NCBI GenBank assembly: GCA_016741995.1
Contig: JACVCO010000012.1
Span: 1-64,000, forward strand
DNA length: 64,000 nt
From: Hydrogenophaga sp.
GTDB taxonomy: Bacteria; Pseudomonadota; Gammaproteobacteria; Burkholderiales; Burkholderiaceae_C
Direction of reading: 5' to 3'
The notes below the pieces were generated by a model. That model saw only the letters and a program-made list of their open reading frames with translations. It was not told where the DNA came from and searched no databases. The position numbers were made by a program, and so were the translations under genes. This document shows positions 19,043-26,650 of the stretch, one piece after another. Every line of letters begins with the position of its first letter. The stretch's first letter is position 1.

Positions 19043-20554
19043 ATGGAACTGATCGAACACCTCTCACTGGGCTTCAGCGTCGCCTTCACGGCGCAGAACC
19101 TGCTGTACGCCTTCATCGGCTGTCTGCTGGGCACCCTCATCGGCGTGCTGCCCGGTCTGGGCCCGGTGGCCACCATCGCCATGCTGCTGCCCGTCACCTA
19201 TGGCCTTGAGCCGGTGTCGGCGCTGATCATGCTGGCCGGTATCTACTACGGCGCGCAATACGGCGGCTCCACCACCGCCATCCTGGTCAACCTGCCGGGT
19301 GAATCGTCCTCGGTGGTGACCGTGATCGACGGTTACCAGATGGCGCGCAAGGGCAGGGCAGGCCCCGCGCTCGCGGCCGCAGGCATTGGCTCGTTCTTTG
19401 CCGGTTGCGTGGGTACGCTGGTGCTGGCCGCCTTCGCCCCGCCGCTGACCGAGGTCGCCCTGAGCTTCGGCCCGGCCGAGTACTTCGCGCTCATGATCCT
19501 GGGCCTGATCGGCGCCGTGGTGCTGGCCTCGGGCTCGCTGGTCAAGGCACTGGCCATGATCGTGCTGGGCCTGCTGCTGGGCCTGGTCGGTACCGACATC
19601 AACTCCGGCGTCGCGCGCTTCTCGTTCGACGTGCCCGAACTCACCGACGGCATCAGCTTCGTCGTGGTGGCCATGGGCATCTTCGGCTACGGGGAAATCA
19701 TCGCCAACCTGGCGCAAGACGAATCCAAGCGCGAGGTGTTCACCGGCAAGGTCAAGGGCATCATGCCCACCGCCGAAGACTTCAAGCGCATGTTCCCGGC
19801 CATGATCCGCGGCACGGCGCTGGGCTCGGCCCTGGGCATCCTGCCCGGCGGCGGCGCGCTGCTGTCGTCGTTCGCGGCGTACACCGTGGAGAAGAAGACC
19901 AAGCTCAAGCCGGGCGAAGTGCCGTTCGGCCAGGGCAACATCCGCGGTGTGGCGGCGCCCGAGTCGGCCAACAACGCCGGTTCGCAAACGTCCTTCATCC
20001 CGCTGCTCACGCTGGGCATTCCGCCCAACGCCGTGATGGCCCTGATGGTGGGTGCGATGACCATCCACAACATCCAGCCGGGCCCGCAGGTGATGACCAG
20101 CAACCCCGATCTGTTCTGGGGCCTGATCGCCTCGATGTGGATCGGCAACGCCATGCTGATCATCCTGAACCTGCCCCTGATCGGCATGTGGATCAAGCTG
20201 CTGACGGTGCCTTATCGCTGGCTGTATCCGGCCATCGTGCTGTTCTGCGCCATCGGCGTGTACTCGACCAACAACAACAGCTTCGACATCTGGATGGTGG
20301 CGCTGTTCGGCCTCATCGGCTATGCCTTCATCAAGCTCGGTTGCGAACCCGCGCCGTTGCTGCTGGGCTTCATCCTCGGGCCCATGATGGAGGAATACCT
20401 GCGTCGGGCGCTGCTCATCTCCCGTGGCGACTGGTCCGTGTTCGTCACCCGGCCCATCTCGGCCTCGCTACTGGCCGCTGCGGCGCTGTTGCTGGTGATC
20501 GTGCTGTTGCCGGCGGTGAAGAAGAAACGCGAAGAAGCCTTCGTGGAAGAGTGA
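19043..20554 (+). CDS. tctA: tripartite tricarboxylate transporter large membrane subunit TctA
   Basis: A 503-residue polytopic permease with about 11-12 helices. Family hallmarks include GVLPGLGPVATIAMLLPVTY near residue 35, IYYGAQYGGSTTAILVN (about 70), LGILPGGGALLSSFAAYTVE (about 270) and APESANNAGSQTSFIPLLTLGIPPNAVMA (in pieces, about 310). It forms the carboxylate/proton pathway with TctB. The substrate cannot be read from the permease. The gene ends in a Lys/Glu-rich tail and is followed by a strong terminator. Confidence 0.95.
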   Translation: MELIEHLSLGFSVAFTAQNLLYAFIGCLLGTLIGVLPGLGPVATIAMLLPVTYGLEPVSALIMLAGIYYGAQYGGSTTAILVNLPGESSSVVTVIDGYQMARKGRAGPALAAAGIGSFFAGCVGTLVLAAFAPPLTEVALSFGPAEYFALMILGLIGAVVLASGSLVKALAMIVLGLLLGLVGTDINSGVARFSFDVPELTDGISFVVVAMGIFGYGEIIANLAQDESKREVFTGKVKGIMPTAEDFKRMFPAMIRGTALGSALGILPGGGALLSSFAAYTVEKKTKLKPGEVPFGQGNIRGVAAPESANNAGSQTSFIPLLTLGIPPNAVMALMVGAMTIHNIQPGPQVMTSNPDLFWGLIASMWIGNAMLIILNLPLIGMWIKLLTVPYRWLYPAIVLFCAIGVYSTNNNSFDIWMVALFGLIGYAFIKLGCEPAPLLLGFILGPMMEEYLRRALLISRGDWSVFVTRPISASLLAAAALLLVIVLLPAVKKKREEAFVEE

Positions 20555-20586
20555 AGCCGCACAGGCAGATGCCTGTGTGCCAAGCC

Positions 20587-20620
20587 AAAGCCCCGCGTGA
20601 GCCATCACGCGGGGCTTTTT
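20587..20620 (+). terminator. intrinsic terminator after tctBA
   Basis: A 14-bp stem (AAAGCCCCGCGTGA, 20587-20600, with TCACGCGGGGCTTT, 20605-20618) and a GCCA loop run into TTTTT. A smaller CACAGGC/GCCTGTG hairpin sits just upstream at 20560-20577. Confidence 0.92.
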
Positions 20621-20675
20621 GCTGGGAGGCTGGATCGGTGTCGAGCGTTTGGAGCTACTTTAAAACATTCTACGA

Positions 20676-20696
20676 TGTATATTATGTAAATATACA
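20676..20696. promoter_or_regulatory. orphan AT-rich palindrome, possible ModE-like box
   Basis: TGTATATT, ATGTA, AATATACA forms a perfect 8-bp inverted repeat in an AT-rich patch between the tctA terminator and the 3' end of modE. It resembles ModE-type operators in composition but has no gene start downstream on either strand. It may be a relic, a site for a small RNA promoter, or unrelated. Confidence 0.35.
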
Positions 20697-20732
20697 ATCC
20701 GACATCCCAAGCTATCAAGCAGCGATCTCCTA

Positions 20733-21557
20733 TCAGCTCGCCACCGCCAGCACGATGTCCGACGCCTTCACCAGCGCCGTGACCTCCACCCCCGGCCGCA
20801 ACCCGAGGTCTGCCACCGCCGATTGGGGCACCACAGCCACCACATCCACGCCGCTGGCGGCGCGGACGACGACCTCGGCGTTGACCGAGCCGGGTGTGAC
20901 CGAGAGCACCTGCCCCGGAATCTGGTTGCGCGCCGAGACGCGTGCGCCGGCCAGATCGACCGCCAGCAGCACGGCCGACGACTTGACCAGGGCGATCACC
21001 GTGAGCTGGGTGCGCAGCGCCAGGGCCTCGGTGCTTTCCCGCGTGACGATGGCGGCCAGGCGCAGCCCACCAGGCAAGCCCACCTCGATCTCGTCGTTCA
21101 CCGCGCCGGCGCGCACCGCCGTCACCTTGCCCACCCACTGGTTGCGTGCACTGGTCTTCATGTTCAACACCTTGAGCAGTGAAAATTCCTGGTCCAGGTC
21201 CATGGCGTCCTGCTCGATCAGGTGCAGAAAACGCCGGTGCGCTTCGTTCACCTGCTCGAAACGATCAATGAGCCGGCGCCCGAACTCGGTGACCTGGGTG
21301 GAGCCGCCGCCCCGGCCGCCGATCACACGCGCCACCACGGGTTGGCTGGCGCGCTGGTTCATGGTGTCGATGGCGTCCCAGGCGGCCTTGTAGCTCATGC
21401 CGAAAGCCTTGGCGGCCTGGGTGATCGAGCCGTGTTCGGCAACAGCACGCAGCAGTTCGATGCGGCCATGGCCGGCGATGCTGGCACCGTCCACCGAAAG
21501 CCAGAGCGCGCCATGCACTTCCAGCTTGTCTTTGCGCCTGCGTTGTCTTGTCGCCAT
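20733..21557 (-). CDS. modE: molybdate-responsive transcriptional regulator ModE
   Basis: A 274-residue full-length ModE. The N-terminal winged helix-turn-helix (GHGRIELLRAVAEHGSITQA, MSYKAAWDAIDTMN) is followed by a linker and two Mop/TOBE molybdate-binding modules, about residues 133-200 (SARNQWVGKVTAVRAGAVND) and 205-272 (SARNQIPGQVLSVTPGSVNA). With molybdate bound, ModE usually represses mod transport genes and activates some molybdoenzyme genes. It sits downstream of modABC and the TrmO-like gene in the same direction, with a 91-base gap that could hold its own promoter. ModE-box-like sites lie upstream of modA and the DUF2325 gene. Confidence 0.93.
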   Translation of the reverse strand: MATRQRRRKDKLEVHGALWLSVDGASIAGHGRIELLRAVAEHGSITQAAKAFGMSYKAAWDAIDTMNQRASQPVVARVIGGRGGGSTQVTEFGRRLIDRFEQVNEAHRRFLHLIEQDAMDLDQEFSLLKVLNMKTSARNQWVGKVTAVRAGAVNDEIEVGLPGGLRLAAIVTRESTEALALRTQLTVIALVKSSAVLLAVDLAGARVSARNQIPGQVLSVTPGSVNAEVVVRAASGVDVVAVVPQSAVADLGLRPGVEVTALVKASDIVLAVAS

Positions 21558-21648
21558 CGGGTGTCCACTGCTGCTGCCACGCCGGTGCCACGGGCATCCG
21601 GGGATCGGCCTGCGAGGATAGCAGCCACCCCCTCGCCACGGCGACGGA

Positions 21649-22182
21649 TCAACCGCCCTCGCCGCCCGAACCGTTGTCGGCGGTCATGCGTTGATCGGCT
21701 CGCGTGGTTTCCAGGTACTGCAGGCGCTCGGCGAACCAACCGATGCGCTCGGTGTGCCGCACATCGAAGTGCGGCACGAAGGGTTTGATGTCGAGCACCG
21801 GCGTGCCATCCACCAGGTCGTTGCCGAGGCAGAACAGCGTCGTGCCGTCGACATGCACCAGTTGCACGAGGCTCATGCCGATGCGGTTGGGCCGCGCCGG
21901 CGAACGGGTCGCGAACACGCCGTGCGAGCGAGTGTCGAGAAAAGGCACCACATCCAGCGGTGCCGAGCGGGCCAGGTGCAGGTGGGTCAATACCCAGAGG
22001 TATTCGAAGCCCTCGAGATCCTTGAGGCCGGCGCCGTAGTCCGCTTGGACCTCGATCTGAAGCGGCTGATCCGCTGCCGCGGCCGTCTGCAGGGGCATGC
22101 CCGCAGGCGAGCTGTACCGGCTGCTGACGCGGCCGATCGGCCGGTACGACACGAGCGACGCATCGGGCTGCGGCGTTTTCAC
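21649..22182 (-). CDS. TsaA/TrmO-like protein (SAM-dependent methyltransferase family) in mod operon
   Basis: A 177-residue protein of the TrmO (YaeB/TsaA, UPF0066) family. TrmO methylates N6 of t6A37 in some tRNAs. Family segments seen: RPIGRVSSRYSSPAGMPLQ at the start, LEGFEYLWVLTHLH, GVFATRSPARPNRIGMSLVQL, and TPVLDIKPFVPHFDV. The C-terminal half domain of E. coli TrmO is missing, as in the short subfamily. The start overlaps the modC stop by 4 bases (22179-22182), so it belongs to the modABC transcript and is translationally coupled to it. Why a TrmO-like protein travels with molybdate uptake is not known; a SAM- or metal-linked role is possible. Confidence 0.8.
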   Translation of the reverse strand: MKTPQPDASLVSYRPIGRVSSRYSSPAGMPLQTAAAADQPLQIEVQADYGAGLKDLEGFEYLWVLTHLHLARSAPLDVVPFLDTRSHGVFATRSPARPNRIGMSLVQLVHVDGTTLFCLGNDLVDGTPVLDIKPFVPHFDVRHTERIGWFAERLQYLETTRADQRMTADNGSGGEGG

Positions 22183-22925
22183 CGGCTGTCCTTCGGCACG
22201 GTGGCCGGCGAAGGCGTGGCGCCCGGGTGGTGCTGCACCACCCTGCCCGCCTCCAGGCAGACCACCTCTTCCGCCAGGGCACGAACATCGTCATCGTCGT
22301 GCGTGATCAGCAGCATGGGCAGGCCGAGCTGGATCTGCAGCGCTTTCAACTCTTCGCGCAAACGCTCGCGCAGGCCTTTGTCGAGCGCAGCGAAAGGTTC
22401 GTCGAGCAACAAGGCCGTGGGCTCGGACACCAGCGCCCGGGCCAGTGCGGTGCGCTGGCGCTGCCCACCCGAAATCTGGTGCGGATAGTGGCCGGCGACG
22501 GCTTCAAGACCGAAGCTGGCGATCCAGCGATCGACCGCCTGGTGCGCCACCGCCCGCGCGGGATTGAGCAGCCCGTGGTTCACGGCAAAGGCCACGTTCT
22601 GCCGCACGGTGAGGTGCGGGAACAGCGCGTAGTCCTGGAACATGTAGGCCAGGTGCCGCTGCTGCGGCGTGGTCCGGATGCCCTGCGCGCTGTCGAACAA
22701 CACACGCCCGGCCACCGCCACGCGGCCCTGATCGGGCGCCACGATGCCCGCGATCATCTTGAGCGTCTGCGTCTTGCCCGCGCCCGACGGGCCGAACAGC
22801 ACGACCCGCCGGGCCGACGACTGGAGTGCGACATCGAGCTCGAATGTGGAGGCGCCCTGCCGCAGCGTTTTGCGCAACGCCACATCCCAGATGCGGTTGG
22901 CGGCTTGTGTCGCGGGAATGTGCAT
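22179..22925 (-). CDS. modC: molybdate ABC transporter ATP-binding protein ModC (short form)
   Basis: A 248-residue ABC ATPase. Walker A GPSGAGKT (about residue 40), Q-loop YMFQDYALFPHLTV, signature ISGGQRQRTALARAL, Walker B ALLLDEPFAALD and the H-loop LLITHDDDD are all present. The usual C-terminal Mop/TOBE domain of ModC is absent, so molybdate sensing at the transporter is likely lost and left to ModE. ATG 22925 (MHIPATQ) is preferred to longer in-frame starts that would overlap modB. It sits 25 bases after modB and overlaps the TrmO-like gene. Confidence 0.9.
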   Translation of the reverse strand: MHIPATQAANRIWDVALRKTLRQGASTFELDVALQSSARRVVLFGPSGAGKTQTLKMIAGIVAPDQGRVAVAGRVLFDSAQGIRTTPQQRHLAYMFQDYALFPHLTVRQNVAFAVNHGLLNPARAVAHQAVDRWIASFGLEAVAGHYPHQISGGQRQRTALARALVSEPTALLLDEPFAALDKGLRERLREELKALQIQLGLPMLLITHDDDDVRALAEEVVCLEAGRVVQHHPGATPSPATVPKDSR

Positions 22926-22950
22926 GTCGGAACGGTACACCGCCCTCTCC

Positions 22951-23625
22951 TCAACCCCGGGCGGGAATGCGGCCGGGCACCAGGCGGCCCGCGGTGAGCA
23001 ACACCGCCACACAGGTGATCGAGGTCACGATCACCAGGAAGTTGGCCGTGTTGTCCTGCCCCGCCTGCACCGCTTCGTAAACGGCAATGGACAAGGTCTG
23101 CGTCTTGCCGACGATGCTGCCCGCCACCATCAGCGTGGCGCCGAACTCGCCGAGTGCGCGCGCAAACGACAGCAGCAGGCCCGCAAGGATGCCGCGCCAG
23201 GCCAGCGGCAAGGACACGCGAAAGAAGATCGCCCACTCGTTGATGCCCAGCGTGCGCGCCGCGTCCTCAAGTTGCGGATCAACCGTTTCGAAAGCGGCCC
23301 GCGCGGCCTTGAACACCAACGGAAAGGCCACGATGGTGGCGGCGATGATGGCCGCCTCCACGGTGAAGATGAGGCGGATGCCGAAGTGCTGCAGCAACCA
23401 GGCGCCAAGCACGCCCTGGCTGCCGATGACCACCAGCAGGTAGTACCCGAGCACCGTGGGCGGCATCACCATCGGGAGCGTGAAGGCGGCGTCCAGCAGA
23501 TCGCGCCCGGGGAAACGCCAGCGCGCAAGCGCATAGCCCACCCCCGTGCCCAGGAACAGGTTGATCAGCGTGGCCCAGCCAGCCACCTTCAGGGTGAGGG
23601 CCAGCGGAACCCAGGCGTCGGCCAC
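22951..23625 (-). CDS. modB: molybdate ABC transporter permease ModB
   Basis: A 224-residue permease with about five helices and the ABC-permease EAA loop (AARTLGINEWAIFFRVSLPLA). Other ModB features include TLPMVMPPTVLGYYLL and FARALGEFGATLMVAG. The GTG start at 23625 gives the family length (about 225) and has a CGGAG Shine-Dalgarno 7 bases upstream; longer readings run into modA. modA ends 22 bases upstream, so the two are in one operon. Confidence 0.93.
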   Translation of the reverse strand: MADAWVPLALTLKVAGWATLINLFLGTGVGYALARWRFPGRDLLDAAFTLPMVMPPTVLGYYLLVVIGSQGVLGAWLLQHFGIRLIFTVEAAIIAATIVAFPLVFKAARAAFETVDPQLEDAARTLGINEWAIFFRVSLPLAWRGILAGLLLSFARALGEFGATLMVAGSIVGKTQTLSIAVYEAVQAGQDNTANFLVIVTSITCVAVLLTAGRLVPGRIPARG

Positions 23626-23647
23626 GTGCGCTCCGTGGGGTGTGGAT

Positions 23648-24403
23648 TCAGGGCTTGCCGAAACCGTACTTGGCCAGCACGGCCTGGGCCGGCGGCGTGA
23701 ACAGGAAGTCGACAAACTTTTCGCCCATGGCGGCGTTCGGGCCGGCCGGCAGCGGCGCCACCGGGTACAGGATGGGCTTGGGCGTCGGCACGGTCAGCGC
23801 CACCTTCACTTTGTCGAGCATCAGGGCCGCGTCGGTGGAATACACGAAGCCGGCATCGGCCTCGGCGCGCTGCACGTAGTCCAGCGCTTGCCGCACATTG
23901 GTGGCACCCACCATCTTGGGTTCGATCGCACCCCACAGGTTGGCGCCTTCCAGCACGCTCTTGGTGTAGCGGCCCACGGGCACGCTCGCCGGCAGGCCGA
24001 TGGCGATGCGGGCGTAGGCGGGCTGGGTCAGGTCGGCCACCGCCTTGGGCACGTTCGCGCTGGCGCCGGGCACGATCACGACCAGGCTGTTGGACACGAA
24101 GTCGCGGCGCTTGTCGGCCTTGATCAGGTTCTGCGCCTGGGCCTGATCCATCGTTTCCTGGTCGGCGCTGGCGAACACATCGGCCGGTGCTCCCTTGGCA
24201 ATCTGCTGCAGCAGCACGCCCGACGCCGCGAAGTTGAAGTTCACCTTGGTGCCCGGGTTGGCCGCTTCGAACAGGGGCGCGACTTCGCGGAACGCGTTGG
24301 TCAGGCTCGCGGCGGCGGACACGGTGAGGTCGGCGGCCTGGGCGGTCAGTGCGGCGCTGGCGGCGAGTGCCGCGGCCAGGGTTCGGATCAGTCGGTTTTT
24401 CAT
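23648..24403 (-). CDS. modA: molybdate-binding periplasmic protein ModA
   Basis: A 251-residue substrate-binding protein with a Sec signal peptide (NRLIRTLAAALAASAALTAQA, mature start near ADLTVSAA). ModA signatures: VSAAASLTNAFREVAPLFE, VNFNFAASGVLLQQIAKGAPADVFASAD (given here as two adjacent pieces), and VYSTDAALM. It captures molybdate (and probably tungstate) for ModBC. Start at 24403; an in-frame ATG at 24436 would precede the signal peptide. Two ModE-box-like palindromes lie 25-55 and 105-134 bases upstream. Confidence 0.93.
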   Translation of the reverse strand: MKNRLIRTLAAALAASAALTAQAADLTVSAAASLTNAFREVAPLFEAANPGTKVNFNFAASGVLLQQIAKGAPADVFASADQETMDQAQAQNLIKADKRRDFVSNSLVVIVPGASANVPKAVADLTQPAYARIAIGLPASVPVGRYTKSVLEGANLWGAIEPKMVGATNVRQALDYVQRAEADAGFVYSTDAALMLDKVKVALTVPTPKPILYPVAPLPAGPNAAMGEKFVDFLFTPPAQAVLAKYGFGKP

Positions 24404-24427
24404 GGAGGTCTCACTCGGGTTTCGGGG

Positions 24428-24458
24428 ATTTCGCAATGTCAGAGTTTATATAGCGAAT
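24428..24458. promoter_or_regulatory. ModE-box-like site proximal to modA
   Basis: Imperfect palindrome with outer arms ATTTCGCAAT and ATATAGCGAAT and a 24-base CGC...GCG core (24432-24455). The right half on the minus strand reads ATTCGCTATATA, nearly the E. coli ModE half-site ATCGCTATATA. It lies 25-55 bases before the modA ATG, where bound regulator would block transcription. Confidence 0.55.
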
Positions 24459-24507
24459 TCAAGCCTTCTCATGGAATTACCCCTCAGCGGCTTGGTAAAG
24501 GGGACTC

Positions 24508-24537
24508 ATTCGCTATTTATTTGTGAATATAGCGAAT
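24508..24537. promoter_or_regulatory. ModE box upstream of modA
   Basis: ATTCGCTAT (24508-24516) and ATAGCGAAT (24529-24537) are perfect 9-bp arms around a 12-base AT-rich centre, giving a 24-base CGC...GCG core like the proximal site. Sequence and spacing match the known ModE operator type (CGCTATATA...TATATAACG). The position, 105 bases upstream of modA, suggests repression of modABC when molybdate is plentiful. Confidence 0.75.
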
Positions 24538-24606
24538 CCCAAGCCAAGTGATCGACCGCAGCGGCACCCACGCCCTCGCGGGCGTGGCTTGGAGTGCCTC
24601 AGCCCC

Positions 24607-24993
24607 TCAATCCTTCAACAGGCCCAGCAGTCGACGCAAATCCGTCGCGCAGGCACTGGCCGCCGTCTGCTCGATGTGGCGGTAGAGCGAGACGACCTCC
24701 TGCCCCACCTCGGTCAGGGTGGTGGTCCCACCGGCGGCGCCGCCTTTGGCGGATTCGATGGCCGGGCTTCGCAGCGAGCCGTTGAGCTCGTCGAGCAACA
24801 ACCAGGCACGCCGGTACGACATGCCGATCGACTTGGCCGCGGCCGTGATCGAACCCGTCTGTTGCACCGCCTCCAGCAACGTCACCTTGCCGGGGCCGAT
24901 CGCGATCACGTCGTCGAGCGTGACCCGCAGCCGAAAAGCAGCCTGGGCGCGGGAGGCGCGGGGAGCGCGGCGGGCGGTCTTGGAAGTGCTCAT
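24607..24993 (-). CDS. ModE N-terminal-type winged HTH regulator without molybdate domain
   Basis: A 128-residue stand-alone winged helix-turn-helix of the LysR/ModE-N type: LRVTLDDVIAIGPGKVTLLEAV, GSITAAAKSIGMSYRRAWLL, then LTEVGQEVVSLYRHIEQ. It has no Mop/TOBE domain, so it cannot bind molybdate as ModE does; it may dimerise with ModE, compete for the same boxes or respond to another signal. It lies upstream of modA in the same direction, with about 200 bases holding the ModE boxes between them. A CCACGCCC/GGGCGTGG hairpin (24567-24587) follows its stop. Divergent from the DUF2325 gene. Confidence 0.82.
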   Translation of the reverse strand: MSTSKTARRAPRASRAQAAFRLRVTLDDVIAIGPGKVTLLEAVQQTGSITAAAKSIGMSYRRAWLLLDELNGSLRSPAIESAKGGAAGGTTTLTEVGQEVVSLYRHIEQTAASACATDLRRLLGLLKD

Positions 24994-25096
24994 CGAACAA
25001 CGGTGTCGTGGGAGGCCTGCGGAGGATAGCCGCCGGGATGCGCATCACCAACGCCACGGCACCTCTCCCCGTTCATATCGGCCTGCGTTTGCCCAT

Positions 25097-25120
25097 CGAT
25101 ATATTCATGTGTATATTTCG
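25097..25120. promoter_or_regulatory. ModE-box-like palindrome upstream of DUF2325 gene
   Basis: A 24-base palindrome beginning CGATATAT and ending TATATTTCG, with 9 of 12 position pairs symmetric. It is the same length as the CGC...GCG cores before modA and shares the TAT...ATAT pattern. It ends 6 bases before the ATG at 25127, so regulator binding would cover the promoter or initiation region. Confidence 0.5.
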
Positions 25121-25126
25121 AAAACC

Positions 25127-26467
25127 ATGCCTCACCAAGCACCGTTCGCGAGCACCGCCCCGGGCGATGCGCCCCAATCCGCCCTTCTGCCGATCGCCCG
25201 GGCATGGACACAAGGCAACACCGTCGCCTCAGGCGACGCTTGCTGTGCCAGCGCCGATGCAGCAGCTGTGCCCGTGCAACTGGGGGCACGCGCGCGCCTG
25301 GCCGAGCTGGATCCCCATTTGCACTGCTCCGTCATCGGCACCTGCTGCTCCACCGCAGAACTGCGCAAGCTGCTCGCCCGATTCGTCGAGGTGGACGGGC
25401 TGGACGAACTCACGCTGCACCACGAGGCGGTGCGCCTGGCCGCTCAAGGCGGCGAACCCGCCAAGGCCATCCACAAGGCGCTGGACCGGCGTCACGACGC
25501 CGCGCTGCAGCGCTTTGCGCGCGCTCGCGATGAAGCCAGCCTGCTGACTCTGTGGAAGGATTCGCTCGGCGCGGGCGATGTACCCGGTGCCTACTGGGCC
25601 GTGCTGACCCACCGCCGCAGCACCGAACCGCTGCGTCAGCGCGCATTCGGCGATGTGCACATGCTTTCCCACCTGGTAGGGGCCGCCAACCGGGCCGACA
25701 TCCGCCGCCTGATGACCCTCGAGCGCGATAACAGCGAACTGCGCGAACGGCTTGAGCGCGCGCAGGAACGCCATGGCGAGCTGTGCCAGGAACGCGACGC
25801 AGCGCTGCAGGCTCGGGACGAGATCCGGGCCGAGGCCAGCCGGTTGCGGCTCGCACCGCCTCGCCCGTCAGCACCGAGATTGCGGGCCCTCGAGCAGCGG
25901 CTCAACGCGAAGGAGGACGCCCTGCAGGCCGAAGCCGAGCGCTACCACGCGCTTGAACTCAGCGCACGCGTGTCGCGTCTGGAAGCCTTGCGCCTGTCCG
26001 AGGAACTGCAGCAACTCGGCGAGCATGCGGAGGCGATTTCCCGCGAACTCGCGGCCACCGAACAGCACGTGCGGGCCACCGCAGGGAACGAATCGCAGCA
26101 AAGTCTCGCCGTGCAGCGCCTGCGTGGCCAGCGGCTGCTCTATGTGGGCGGGCGTCCGAGCTCCACGCCCGCGATCCGCGCGCTCGTCGAATCGGCCGGC
26201 GGCGAATTCCGCCGCCACGACGGCGGCATCGAAGACCGCAAAGGCATCCTCGGCGCATCGCTTGCCTGGGCCGATCTCGTGGTGTTCCCCGTCGATTGCG
26301 TCGACCACGACTCCGCGCTCGCCCTCAAGCGCGATTGCAAGCGCCACGGCCGCCCCTTTCTCGCGCTGCGCAGCGCCAGCGTCACCAGCCTGGTCGGCGC
26401 ACTCGTGCAGGACGACACCGCCACAACCGCCGATCTGCCCGCACTGCGCTGCCTGCGTCACGCCTGA
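25127..26467 (+). CDS. DUF2325 domain-containing protein, linked to molybdate locus
   Basis: A 446-residue cytosolic protein. Residues 50-80 carry a conserved Cys/His cluster (LDPHLHCSVIGTCCSTAELR) that could bind metal or sense redox state; residues about 196-330 are a long, charged coiled coil (LERDNSELRERLERAQERH and onward); residues about 334-430 are the DUF2325 domain (LLYVGGRPSSTPAIRALVES, RHDGGIEDRKG, AWADLVVFPVDCVDHDSAL). No biochemical function is known to me for DUF2325. The palindrome just upstream and the divergent ModE-type regulator place it in the molybdenum regulon by inference. ATG 25127 is the only Met before residue 190 in frame; no Shine-Dalgarno is seen, so a leaderless or box-overlapping start is likely. 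Confidence 0.8.
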   Translation: MPHQAPFASTAPGDAPQSALLPIARAWTQGNTVASGDACCASADAAAVPVQLGARARLAELDPHLHCSVIGTCCSTAELRKLLARFVEVDGLDELTLHHEAVRLAAQGGEPAKAIHKALDRRHDAALQRFARARDEASLLTLWKDSLGAGDVPGAYWAVLTHRRSTEPLRQRAFGDVHMLSHLVGAANRADIRRLMTLERDNSELRERLERAQERHGELCQERDAALQARDEIRAEASRLRLAPPRPSAPRLRALEQRLNAKEDALQAEAERYHALELSARVSRLEALRLSEELQQLGEHAEAISRELAATEQHVRATAGNESQQSLAVQRLRGQRLLYVGGRPSSTPAIRALVESAGGEFRRHDGGIEDRKGILGASLAWADLVVFPVDCVDHDSALALKRDCKRHGRPFLALRSASVTSLVGALVQDDTATTADLPALRCLRHA

Positions 26468-26543
26468 GTGCAGCGCCGCGGCGAGCGGCAATGGCATTCT
26501 TCTTGCTGGCCTGCAAAGGTGCCACTTTCGGCCCGTTACGCTT

Positions 26544-26558
26544 GGTGGAAATACCACC
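26544..26558. promoter_or_regulatory. inverted repeat upstream of amino-acid importer
   Basis: GGTGG, AAATA, CCACC lies in the 183-base gap before the binding-protein gene at 26651. A TACAAT hexamer at about 26592 could be the -10. The repeat may be an operator; the regulator is unknown. Confidence 0.3.
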
Positions 26559-26650
26559 GTCCCGCGCCCGGAACCCTTCGGGCCCCAGACCTACAATCCA
26601 CGGGCGTTCCAACATCGGCGCCACAAGCGCCACTTACGAAACCCATCGTC

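Noticed and set aside
24541-24592. Nested hairpins after the short ModE-type regulator as a terminator
   Set aside because: The CCACGCCC/GGGCGTGG stem and outer CCAAGCC/GGCTTGG pair are real, but no T-run follows on the minus strand, so a terminator call is not supported.
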